From contig JAVDOI010000002.1 in NCBI GenBank assembly GCA_032191485.1, forward strand, positions 8,237,120-8,301,119: a stretch of DNA of 64,000 nt, written 5' to 3'. Every line of letters begins with the position of its first letter. Positions within the stretch are counted from its first letter, which is position 1. This DNA comes from Leptoclinus maculatus (Eukaryota; Chordata; Actinopteri; Perciformes; Stichaeidae). The translations under genes were made by a program, and so were the position numbers. Below, piece by piece: positions 1 to 12,081 of the stretch. The notes under the pieces are model-generated. The model saw only the letters and a list, made by a program, of their open reading frames with translations, was not told where the DNA came from and did no database searches.

Positions 1-2190
1 GATTATTGCTGATTGTGTGTAATATACAGAAATATGTAAATTGACACGTTTTTTTCTGTGTGTCTGTTTACATCAGGACATGTAAAGGAACCTCAGAATG
101 TTTTACGTGAACACAGGAAGTGAAAAGTAATGTTCTGCTGCTGCGTCTCAGAGATTTCTTTATGGTTCCGTGATACCAAGTTCAAGTGCATTGCACGTGC
201 CAATAACTGGCAGATATTCAGCAGTTAGATGAACAGCTAACAACTCCCATCACACCATGTTGAAGACAACACTCAGGATATCTCATACCAACTGCAACCA
301 CATGGCAACAAACCTTTACATTTACTAGAAAATGAAAATGAAACAGAGGACTCAATGTGTTTGATCATCTTAAACATATGAGCTTGGAGTCACTGGAGGT
401 CATCACAGTGTCCAGATACGAGGTTAACAAGGGGTTTTCATTCCTCAGAGAGCAGGAAATTAAATTAATCAGAATCTGCTTTAAATCAGAGGTCTGATGA
501 TTATTTTGTGTGGTCTGATAGAAAACTAAACATGTTACCAGAGGTCATGATACAAAGACAGCATTCAAACTGAATCTAATATTACAAATTAAAGAAAAAT
601 GATGTCCTAAATTCAATTTACACAGACAGATCCACTTCCAAAAACTCAGATTTTATTAAATTGATTTTGTCATTATTTCTCAAACATGATCTTTGTTCCA
701 AGAGTTTGTGCATTGCGTGATGGAATTACAAAGTCATATTCCATTTGATGCCTTAATTTAACCGAGGTGCTACAGTAGAGCCCAGACTTAAAAGAAGACG
801 TTTGTTTTTATGTCTTTCTTTTAGTTTGCAATGGCAAAGGCTTTTTTTCTGCTTTGACAGCAGCACTCACTTCCAAATGTTACCATAGATTAAGCATGAT
901 CATTTTCTTTCTCTTGGAAAATAGTCGTCTGTAAGCCCAACTCAAGTTCCACCTACCAGCTGTGTTTCCCTTTCAACTAGACATCAGCTAAGTGGCTGTT
1001 TCAGTTCATCCAGAGCAGTGGTGGAAGAAATACTCAGATATTACTTAAGGAAAAGTAGCAACACTACACTGAAAAAATATTGCATTCAAACATTTATTCA
1101 AGTGAATTGACTTTATATGCATTCAGACATATTTGTTGATTATATTGTGTAAATAATGCATGTGACTGAGTGCAGCTGTTTAATCAGACTGTAATAAGAG
1201 AAAAATGTATCTACATGTAAATGAAGTAAATAAATCTGTAAATGTATCTGCTAAGTAACTAAAGGTATCAAATAATATAGTGGAGTAAAAAGAATATTTC
1301 CGACTGAGATGTAGTGGAGTAGAAGTATAGTTGGGATAGTTTTGTCAGTTAATGTATAAAACAACCTGCCTGCTCATCTTTGAACTCCATGTACACTTGG
1401 CTAGAAATAAATTGTCTTTCACGTAACTTTGCAGCCAGATGGGATGGCAGGATAGAGAATGACAATTCCAGTAATTTTCCATATTCCATATTTTCCTGAG
1501 CTGCTTTTTTGATAATAAAATCTGAAGTGAAAGGTGTTTGCAAGTGTTGTCCAACACTTGGCCCCTCAAATTGTCACCCATCAGCCACATGGGGAGAGCA
1601 CTGTGCCACAAAGCAGAGATCATACGTTTTGCTCTGCATATACTCATTCCTGTGCAGTGGGAAAAAATAACATCCCCCAAGTTGACACTTCAATCCCAAT
1701 TTGACCGTTTAATCAGTGAAGCTTTGATGTTGCCTGGGGAATACAAAATATGTAATAATTATTAATACTGGTCTTCAAATCATTTGGTCAATAAAGCAGC
1801 TATGACAGCATTTTACACTAACAATGCCACTGAAAACAATGTGACAATGCTAAAGGGGTCATTGATAGTGATGAATATACAGACAGTCTATATATCTGCA
1901 GTTCTCAGCTTTATTGTGAGTTTTCAGCTCATTATCATTATTATTTTACCCGTCTGGCCCATAAATGTAGTTTGGTTCACTCTCACCACTCCCAGAGAGT
2001 TTTCAGCAGTAGCAGACAGACACTTTCAGTTATAGACTAGATGGTGAGCAAAGTGGAACGTTTAGCAGCTGAAGTTGTCTCATGATCACTTGAGGTGTTG
2101 GCCGTCAAGCTACTTTTTATTCACCACTAATCAGGTTGTCACTTCATGAGGAAAGAAGATAAACAAGGCAGTCAGTGTCTTTATGTACAC
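1..2190. other. Intergenic, no gene recognised
   Basis: No coding exon with convincing splice sites or family similarity is visible in this AT-rich stretch. A plus-strand AATAAA lies at about 1788. By synteny with human 17q12 this side of rpl19 could hold the 3' end or 3'UTR of a convergent stac2 gene, but nothing in the sequence proves it. Short open frames at 1345-1765 overlap each other on both strands and look like chance. Confidence 0.5.
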
Positions 2191-2191
2191 T

Positions 2192-2197
2192 TTTATT
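2192..2197 (-). terminator. rpl19: rpl19 polyadenylation signal (AATAAA)
   Basis: Canonical AATAAA on the minus strand, about 50 nt beyond the rpl19 stop codon. This gives the very short 3'UTR usual for ribosomal protein genes. Confidence 0.8.
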
Positions 2198-2245
2198 GTC
2201 AGCACTTGACCGGTGGCAGCGTCAGGCAGGATTGACCGAACCAGA

Positions 2246-4054
2246 TTACTTCTTGGTCGTCGCCTCCTCCTCGGCCACGGTCTTCAAGAACTCCTCCTTC
2301 TTGACCAGGAGACGCTCCTCTCTGCGCTTGCGGGCCTCCTTCGTCTTGGAGCGACGGGCCTCGGCCTGATCACTGTAGGACAGGCAAACAGGTGTTAATA
2401 CAGTGTGTCATCATAAAAGCAAATACAATGCATGTGCACTGGTTTCAAATGTGTCTGACTCCAACACTTTCTCAGGATGAATACAGTTCAAACTGCCCTT
2501 TTCTGAACACGAACAAAACACAACTTAAGATGGGTCCAAACTTACGACAGGAGCTTCTTGCGAGCCTTGTCTGCCTTCAGCTTGTGAATGTGTTCCATAA
2601 GGATGCGCTTATTCTTGAACACGTTACCCTTGGCCCTCAGGTAGAGGCTGTGGTACCTGAGAGACAGCGGAGGAAAAAAAAGCATTGAAATAATACCATT
2701 ATACACAAAGTGCTTACAATTCAGATGCACCAGAAACAACCAGTGAAGATGTCGTGAACCTACATATGCTTGTCAATCTTCTTGGACTCCCTGTAGCGAC
2801 GCAGAAGACGACGCAGGATCCTCATGCGGCGCATCCAGGACAACTTCTCTGGCATACGAGCGTTGGCTGTACCCTTTCTCTTACCTGGGAACGGGGATAA
2901 GTAAAGCATGTTAACTTTCCTGCACGTGTTGATCTTAATCATCCAGGTAGTAAGACTCTAATCTAAGCAGCAACATCTTCACACGATAACTTTCCTCAAA
3001 GAAGGCAACCGCGGCGGTTTGAACTCACCAGTTCCCATGTGTCTTCCCTTGCGACGTGCCAGTGTGTTTTTGCGGCAGCGGGCGCGGGAGTGGACGGTAA
3101 CAGGTTTGCGAATGATAAGACCATCCTTCACCAGTTTACGGATCTGCTGACCTGAAGACAGAAAGGAGACAAGTGAGCTACAGGGATGCACTGATCTATC
3201 ACATCTTTAGAAATTCTCACCAGCAACGTGGACATCATTACCAAACACTTCAGAAAGCAACATCTATTCTTAGCGCAGCTGTCAAGACCTTGCAACATTG
3301 CTAAAAGATTTAATTTAAGACCTCATTTCCTGCCTTCAATTTCAACCTGTCATTTGCATTTGTTTCTCATTAGACCCCCAGGTTCAGGTACGCATGCATC
3401 AGCCTAACAAGACAGTCAAACGCAGACATTAAAACTTAGCAGTCGACATGTTTCTCAGCATCACTTCAAGTGACAAGCCGGTGCAAACAAACATCCACAC
3501 ATTGAGAGAAAACTATTAAAGGTTGTCATATCATTATCATTGCTCTAACGTTACTCACGGGAGTTGGCGTTGGCGATCTCATTGGTCTCGTTGGGATCCA
3601 GCCAGACCTTCTTCTTGCCGCAGCGCAGGACGCTGGAGGCCAGCCTCTTCTGGAGCCTGAGCATGCTGTAGGACGCACACAGCCCAGGTTAAACACCTCA
3701 CAGTCAAAACGTCCAGCCTCTAGTTCCGTGGGTGTATTAAACGTAGTGCCACAGGTGCTGACACGCGTCATAGTGTTGTGACAATGTGTCAGTAGCTACA
3801 CCGCCGTTAGCCGCAAAGCTAACGGTCCAACCAGCCGGCTAGACAACGTGGCTTCTCCGTCTGCTAAATCGTGTTACAGAGGCACGTGCAAATATGTGTT
3901 GTTGGTTTTGGAATACGGTTTATATAAGGTTACTTCATGTAACGGTTAAGGGTAGATTTGTGTGGTTCATTGAAGAGATATAGGGTTAAAATATGTGCAT
4001 TATAACGGTTAAATGATGACTTATATCATGCCATTGACAGTGATCCTACCTCAT
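2246..4054 (-). CDS. rpl19: 60S ribosomal protein L19 (eL19)
   Basis: Structural protein of the large cytosolic ribosomal subunit. Six coding exons on the minus strand: 4050-4054, 3559-3665, 3029-3151, 2764-2884, 2546-2656 and 2246-2372. They sum to 594 nt (197 aa plus stop), against 196 aa for the human protein. All junctions are GT-AG and phases close exactly. Exon 1 carries only ATG-AG, the usual RPL19 arrangement, so the protein begins MSMLRLQKRLASSVLRCGKK. The basic core is easily recognised ([60 protein letters not shown]), as is the charged C-terminal helix ending EEEATTKK. No frameshift or stop interrupts it and it has introns, so it is the functional gene rather than a processed copy. 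It is divergent from cacnb1 with about 6.4 kb between them. Confidence 0.97.
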
Positions 4055-4069
4055 GGCTGCTACTTCAGT

Positions 4070-4083
4070 GGGGAAAGGAAGGC
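4070..4083 (-). promoter_or_regulatory. rpl19: rpl19 TOP-type transcription start tract
   Basis: On the minus strand a pyrimidine run CCTTCCTTTCCCC lies about 20 nt before the ATG. It fits the 5' terminal oligopyrimidine element at the cap site of vertebrate ribosomal protein mRNAs, which couples their translation to mTOR/LARP1. The exact start base is inferred. Confidence 0.6.
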
Positions 4084-7000
4084 TTGAGAGCCGGGCTGGA
4101 ATGTACCATTATAGAGGAGAGTCCATCTCTAAACACGAAACCGCTCAGTGTTAGCCCAGACCATACTAAACATTATTAATAGCACTCATATTTCGAAGTG
4201 CTGATATTTGTGTCTAAGTAAAGCTAAAACCGATAGAAAATGATACAGACACAAGCAATCTTGACTTTATTTTAAAAGTTTAAATAGCTGTTCCTCCCTC
4301 GTAAGATAATGGTACTAACCAGTGTTTCTGCAATGCATTGTGGGTGAGGAATCGTTGGGTGCATTCTGCTTTTTAAACACACGGGTGCGGTGTTGAGACC
4401 AGGAACGCCACTGATATCACACTCCAATCAAAAGGTATTATGTTTATGATTATGTACGTTTTAAAGAATATTTATACTATGTTTAATATATTGCACTTAT
4501 ACACTGATGACCAATATTTCAAATGATATTGTAAAACGTCTAATTTTACCAGTTTTTATGTGTAATCCGTGATGTAAAGCCTTCAAAACAATAATAGTAT
4601 TAGGATGAAAAAAGGAAATTAAAATAGGTATCATAAAATATAAAACTCATTAAATAATACCAATAGAGGGTATTATTATACTGTAATTTAGTGTGTTAAC
4701 CAGTAGCCTGGTTAAATATAGCTGCCACTTTTCTAATATTTCCAAAAAGGATTGTTTGAGTGACAAATATTCTGCATCACATAGAACCGATGAGACCAGC
4801 CTGACCTATGAGTGCTAAATGCCTTCCAGACCGTCATAAAATACAAAATGTATGTCAAACAATGCCCATTGATGCCAAATGTATTTGTGGTTTGTCTTCT
4901 GGCTGTTTGTCATTTAAATTATTTATGTATGTTCTCTCTTCACTATTCAAAAGTAGTGACACTGGGTACTTCTATCATAAAAACATGCTGCTATCCCGAA
5001 CAACAAAGTGGAGACAAGACAGAAGAAAAGTGTGAGTTCCGGAAATATTGCACAAAGCCAAAGTATTTTCATACCATCTAAACTGTAAGTGATGCACTGT
5101 GAAATTCAGCCTTTTAAGGGTGTGAAAGACACCCATAATAGATAAGGAACCGTTCAAAACAACAACAAAAACAACAACTTGTTTAGCAACAACTTGATGT
5201 CTAAAATATGCAGCTTCAATATGAAGCTTCAGGAAAGTAAAAAAATAACAAATAAACGTGTTAACATATTAACAGATTAGAAAATGTAATTTTAAGCTTT
5301 CAAGTGGCTCCTGCACACTTACATCATGTTTTTTGCGCTTTAAACTAAATTATTTGACTGTACTGGGATGAAATAAGTCAATGTAGGTGTTGAGAAAATT
5401 AACATTTCTTACCAAATGTTTAAAAACCAGCATTCCATATGTTGAAAATGTTTTAAATCAGCCCTGAACAATTCACGGCCAATGCTGACATAGAGTCGAC
5501 CGGTCGGACTCATCTATGTCATGAACTTTATATTAAAAACCTCTAATCAGACGTCGCTGAGCAACTCATGCCCCGCCTCCCCCTCGGCCTCTTGCCCACT
5601 TCTTTTGCATTTTTTCAAAATGATGCAGTGGATGGAGTGAGGCTCAGACCGGGGGTTGAAGTTACACTTTTAAAAAAAACGAAGTGCAATGAGTGGCTAC
5701 TTATTAAAAATAGCCAACTGGTACGTTATTAGGGTTGCCAGGGCACTGGTGCATTCTTGGCTTTCCAGCAGAAGCCCGTCACCATCGCAACGCTGCAAAC
5801 TCACAGTGTGGGTGCACAAGGAGCACTTGTGTGACTTCCTAACCTCAGGTTACCCAGAAATACCAGCTGAAATCATCATCTCCAGGGAGAGTACAACCCA
5901 AAGTACCGGATACCACCTCCTACCACAGCTTCAACAGACACCGCTCTCCTCTCTGCACACTAATGTGTAAACCTTAAGGGTGCTGGACTACATGCATGGG
6001 CTACACTGTCTACTGAGGAGGAGGGTCACTAATGTGTCTGCCAATAAAACCAATAAAACGTCCTCACATTGAGTTGGTAGGCCTTTTCTGTTTTTTGTTC
6101 GTTTTTTTTGTCTTATATTGTTTTTGATATTATATAAACATGAGAAACTTTTTCATATTCATGTATACATGGACCAAACAATATCAAGGTTTCTGACACT
6201 CTATGTCTTTATTCCTAAACATCTCCGCCACTTGTTTCTGTACCAACAAAGAATGATCAGAAACCTGAAGAAGGGGGTTTGCATCTCAAAGCCTCCTAGT
6301 TTCTTTTGGATCACTCCGGCAAGAATATTCAGGTTTCTCAAAACAATGACATGATGTTTACATGTGCAACACATAAACAGGATTTTTACTCAGCATGCAT
6401 GGAAACACGTTCCATATGATGGAGAAACTGCAGTGTCCCCTCAGGTACAAACAGCATCACGTTATAAGTTTTTTGCTGTGCAGGCAAAAAAAAAAAAAAG
6501 ACCTTCATCAACAGATTTCTAGTGTTTCTTGTTTGCAATGCAACAGCTGATTAGCACTGTCCAGGTCTAGTGCCCAAAACCTCATTCCAATGAATCGTAT
6601 TAATGAATGAGAGGTGCGCTGGGCAAGTTGTGCATGTGGCCCAATATCTTTGAACTTTTTCGAAGGTATTCACTATGACACATTTTCATCTTTAAGCACT
6701 TCATAAAAAACATTTAGTGTTCACTTGTATTACTTTCATATACAGATTTTTTTATATTTTTCTTTATGAATTAACAACAACTGTAAGGCAGACTTGTTAA
6801 TGAATTATACTTTAATAAATGTAAGTTTTGTCGGTCAAAATGTATTTATTTTCTTCAACTCAAGATACAGTAAATGGCATCAAAGTCGCTGAAAGCAGCA
6901 CTAAGCCTGAGGTCTCTCGTTTGAGCCAGCAGTGAATCCACTCCGTCCTCCAATGACAAGCAGGACGACATTCTAGCGGGGTCAGATGGAAACTGCAATC

Positions 7001-9837
7001 ACATTTGTAGGGTCCTTTAATGCTGCACTCATCAGGGCGTTCATGATGGTGTCCCTCTACTGCTGTCCGTCACAAGTGTTGTTCATGAAGTAGACATCAC
7101 TCATCAGATAATGCCCATCTAGGAGACAAAAACATACAACACAGAGGAGACAATGAATAAGATATTGAGGGATATCTATTATCTATTTCTTGCTCTTATT
7201 CATATTCCAAAACTCAAGTTTATTCTACTGCTGTCGTCACTGCAAGAAGTTACAAAAAAGAAGTATCAGCAAAATGCTAAAGATGACTGTCCATCCACTC
7301 AGTTACCTTGAGCAACAACACAGAAGATGAAAAACAAGAGAGCAGCTGAGGACAAACTGAAACTCTGTCCTCCCGCTGCACATTTTGTTCTTGGGGGAAG
7401 ATGTCGACCAGCTGCTGCAGGAGAGTCACACAGACTCTAGCATCATTTTAAAAAAGTACACCATGATTCTGTTTCTTTTTTTTGAAGAAGATAGCCATCA
7501 AGGCTTCCACCGTAAGTATAAAGCCACAGAGGATGATCTCATGGGCGTTTAATTCAACGCCATCAGCTCTGATCCCAATGTCACAGACTGTAACAGGTAT
7601 GGAGATAATTGCCCTCCCAGGTCAGGGGTTATTGCTATGTGCGGTGGAGGAATCTTTCCCTTGTTTATTCAGGTTTACTAAATCAATCGATATGACATCT
7701 ATGCTGTGTGACCTCAGTGTTTATCTTTTTCACAGACAGTGAACACGCAGTGTTTCAAAAGTTGAGCAATAGTGAGCATCAGCACTTTAACTTAAATCAT
7801 TCATTGCTACACTGAGAAGAAATACGAGTAGTTATTATTGTCTATACAGCGATTTAAGGGTTGAATCTGCATATTTTTTTATCATATACATTTCATGATA
7901 TTATAGGCTCCTCACAAAACACATCTAAACTAACAAAAAGTCATCAAGTAGGACTATCTGAAACCTCAAAAACACCACTAATTAATGTTTTAGGATATTG
8001 TATTTTCACATCGCATACAGTTAGCTATAGTTCAGATAATTTACATACAAAATAAGTAATCAGTTTATAAAACATGGTCCATTGTTATGATTAAAATACC
8101 AAAAGAAGTAGTTAAAATTACTACTAAAATTAGCTCCACCATGACTAACCATTTACATATCCATCTATAATAATGATCCAATTCAGTAGCCATTCTGCAT
8201 CAGGAGCACTTTTACTCTTGATAAGTAGATTGTACTTTTATTAAAGATACATTTTGGATACAGGGCCTTTACTTGTAGTGGAGTATTTCTACAGTGTGGT
8301 ATTGTTACTTTGATCTGAATACTGTTGTTGTTGGGTTGAGTCCTCCACGCTCTCATCAGCATCCTTCCGCAGTGAGTAGACGCAGTAGAGAAGAAGAATG
8401 AGAGAGACTGAAGTTAATTATAAAGAACTGGAGTTTCTGGTGAGTTGAGCTGAACACAAAAACACAGATAGGCCTACAGTCCCACAGAAACGGTCTGCGC
8501 TAACGTCTGTGCAGTTGTGCAGTGGAGCAGCTAGCAGAAAGAGAGAGAGAGAGCAAAATAGAGCTAATAGGTGAGTGAATATTGGACATATTCATCAGGT
8601 AGCAATAAATATGGCTCCAAATGTATTCTAATGCTGTTGCATTTGTCTAAATGTGTAGCTAGAGACATAATGTTGCTATGTTGTGTTTACTGCTTGTCCA
8701 CTGCCCACAAGTGGCTAAAGAAAAACAAAGCATGTTTCATTTTTTAATTTTGATGTAAAGCTAGCTGTTACTCATTAAGGACCTGTCAACACATTTGAGT
8801 GTGAAAGCAGGTTTGAATTTATTTTTGTTTGGTTGTGGGTCACCATTTTCTAGATCCACACAAAGTTTTTTATATTTGATACTATTTTTATATTTAAGAA
8901 GTTAGAAGTTTTGTTGTTGTTGCTGTACAGAGCCATCCTTCCTGATTTAATCCATATTTAACTTTTGAAGTTAACATAATTCTGTTAATATAATCCCAGA
9001 TGGCAACATTTATTTTTGCTCTCTTAATCCACCAGAGCCATGCTTGAACATCTGGGGCACACCCCGGGGCTTAAACTGTAAATATCTATAATTCCTGGCA
9101 TGTTTCGGGGCCCCACCCATGGGTCAGCATTATATATCAGTTATAGAACAGGGTCCCTGGAGTTTTAAAGCCACATCAGCATGAGCCTTCAGATACCTCT
9201 CTACTGCTGCAACAAACTAACTGTGAAACTGAACTATTCTCATCCCCCATTTCAGCCCTTCAGGACCTCTTGCGTCTGGATTCCCCGGGTGGGCCCCAGC
9301 GGCTCGACCCGACAGTCTGTCCACGCTCGCCGCCTCCATCACCACGGCGGCTCTGTTGTTCTTTCATCAATCGATAAGCGAAGGTGGGGTCTGGTCAGTG
9401 GGGCGTGGACCTCGGCTCCCAGCTGGAGTCTGTCGAGCGCAACACAAGAGAGAGAAACGACGTCAAGACAGACAGAGCGAGACAGAAGCGTACCGGGGGA
9501 GAAGAGAAATCCGCTTTCAAAATTAGAGCATGTGTGTTTGAAGACCTCAGTTGTTTACTTTTGCTTTTGATATTACTACTATAATATTTTCATTAATTTC
9601 GCGATAATAAACTTGTGAAAAATCATAAGACATCGGCCAAATTAAAGTTGACATTCATTGCAAAAAATAATTTCATGAAGGGAAACGTGTGTTGCATTTG
9701 AGTGGTTATCAGTAATATAAGTGTGTTTCCTTCCACATATTATAGCTATTTGGTAAGCTGTAAACTAAATGTAAATATGTAGTTATCTTAACGGGATAGT
9801 TACATACGCAGTGGCGATATGCAGTACAATATGACTT

Positions 9838-9840
<3 letters not shown>
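4083..9840. other. rpl19-cacnb1 intergenic region
   Basis: No gene is recognised. The stretch is AT-rich with scattered short open frames lacking splice context. A minus-strand piece at about 6885-7125 reads as a broken protein-like stretch with internal stops and is listed as a finding. The interval is probably upstream regulatory DNA of both divergent genes. Confidence 0.5.

Positions 9841-9928
<88 letters not shown>
9841..9928 (+). repeat. (GT)44 microsatellite
   Basis: A perfect dinucleotide run of 88 bp, the longest uninterrupted microsatellite in the window, about 570 bp upstream of the cacnb1 start codon. Confidence 0.98.
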
Positions 9929-9930
<2 letters not shown>

Positions 9931-10502
9931 ATGTTCGGAATAGATTTTAGGCCTCGCTGCCTTCTAACAACTGTGATTGCTTTGTCATGTGTGTGACTGA
10001 GGCTGATTGGCTTTCATAGGCCCTACATTTCCACTGTTGCAGCTTCTATTCAAATGTGCATTGTGCAAAAGGAAGAAACTATACTGAGATATTCATATAG
10101 TCTATAGAGGCCATAGTCCATCTGATAAACATAAGTAGGCTTATGTTTTCTGATGGCTGTTTTAAGAAAAGCGATTGATTACGTCTTCAATATAGTGTAA
10201 AATCACACCCTCCCGGCTGCTACGCTACTATTTAGTTTACGTTGCCAAATGTTTTATTTTGAAAACATTAACCGGATATGTCGGTGCGTCATTCCGTTGA
10301 CTTGACTCTGGTGTAAAAGCCTGGTGCGCCAGTGTGTAACGCTATAGGCTGGAAGGAGGCAGCTGTTGCCATTATTTTACCAGCCAGCTCAGACACATCA
10401 GCGGCTTCACCCTCCTTAAAAAAAAGAGAAAAAAAGAAGATGAGTCTGCCGACACCTTCATAAACACTCGAAACTGAAAATAGATTTTAAAAAGTTAAAT
10501 CA

Positions 10503-12048
10503 ATGGTACAGAAAAGTAGTATGTCCAGGACGCCTTCGACCTCAACCCAGGAGATCCAAATGGACATGTTCGACCATCATCCACACACACAGGTAAGAGG
10601 CAAGGAGCAGAAACGGAAGAAAAGCAGAGAAATCATCACGGTCAAATAAAAAGACTGCGTGAACTATCGGGCATTCATAGTGGATGCGATGACGGTGGAG
10701 CCGTTTCACTCCTGGAGATTAACAGGTTGTTCAGCAATTAAGTCGCCTAATTTGCCTTCGTGAGTCTAAAATGCTGGTGAACGCTGCACTGATTCAAGCC
10801 TGGATTGTATCTGATTTCTTCCTCCTATTAAAGAGGAATCAAAAATGGATGATAGGCTGTAGTTTTCATGTTCGATTTTATAATTCCGCCCTCAGCCTCA
10901 TGTAGTGTTGGTATTAATAAGTCTCCATATGTGTAACCGTATGCGAGGATATGATGTAACGCTTGTATTTTTTTTTGCTGTCCCTCATTGGGTCCTTACG
11001 AAAACCACGCCTTTGTTTAATTAATCATTAATTAACCAAGTAGATGATACACTAAATGTTGACGTTTCTAGCTGGAGGAGAGATGATTTGATTTACATTT
11101 ACATGAATCACAAAAAAATATGAGGCAAAGTTTTCAAACCTTACATGAAAGTAATTCATTTGTTTTTTGAGTCTTGCATCTGACATCAGATCTGTTCTTC
11201 AGTCTGGTGGAAATATATTCTTTAACGCCCTAATCCACCCTCAAAAATCCCCCCCCCCCCCCTCTTCTTTATGTACAATTTGATCCATAAACTTTCGTTG
11301 ATGTCACTATTTTTACAGTTACAAATTTAGGAAGTGCCATGATGTTGTGGGCATGTTTAGTCATAACAGTTTAAATGGATGAAAAACACCCACACTGAGC
11401 TCAGTCATTGTCTCTCTGGAGAAGGAAAAAAAAGAAGAAAAGAAACACCCTGTCATAGACAACCAACGCTTCAAACAATGCCAAGTCCTGCTCTCTCCTT
11501 TTTACTCCCACTCCTCCCAGCTTCTCTCTCTTCCTGCCCAGCTCTCCAGATTCCCTCTGCGTCCACTTTGAATGTCCCACCATCTCCATCCTGCTCTCAC
11601 CATCTCACCTCGTCCTATCTGTTTTTAGAAATCATATTTTTATCTGCTGCGAGGCAGTGGTGAGAAACAGATGGACCCCCCCCCCCCTCTTTGTGCCAGG
11701 CAGCGGGGAACGGTGTGTGTGACACCTCTGATCAATTAGATATGAAGTTCATGCAGACCTGCAGCAGGTCATGCTGGTATATGTATTTATAACTCTGTCG
11801 TGGAGAGACAAGCAGGGAACTGCATTTCCAATATCCTGAAGAAGACTGAAGAACTGATCCAAATTCCGCCCGAGGGTCGCTCAGATTAGAGATTGTGCGT
11901 AATGTTGACCGCCGTCAGATTGCAGATCAGTGTTGATCTCCCTCTGCAGAATGTATGGAGCGTTCTGGGTGAAAGAGTGTAATGTGGTTTACAGTCGTTA
12001 TATCATGCAACCCATCACGCTCCCTGCTTTCTAGTTTAGAGCCCCCTG

Positions 12049-12081
<33 letters not shown>

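Noticed and set aside
1345..1765. Overlapping open frames near the left edge
   Set aside because: Both strands are open over the same bases and none matches a known family or has splice context.
3160..3557. snoRNA in an rpl19 intron
   Set aside because: ATGATA and CTGA words occur about 75 nt apart, but the C box is degenerate and no terminal stem is evident.
9181..9570. 129-codon open frame upstream of cacnb1
   Set aside because: No known domain, no splice context and biased composition (His/Arg/Ser from GC-rich sequence). It may be part of a CpG-rich regulatory patch, not a gene.
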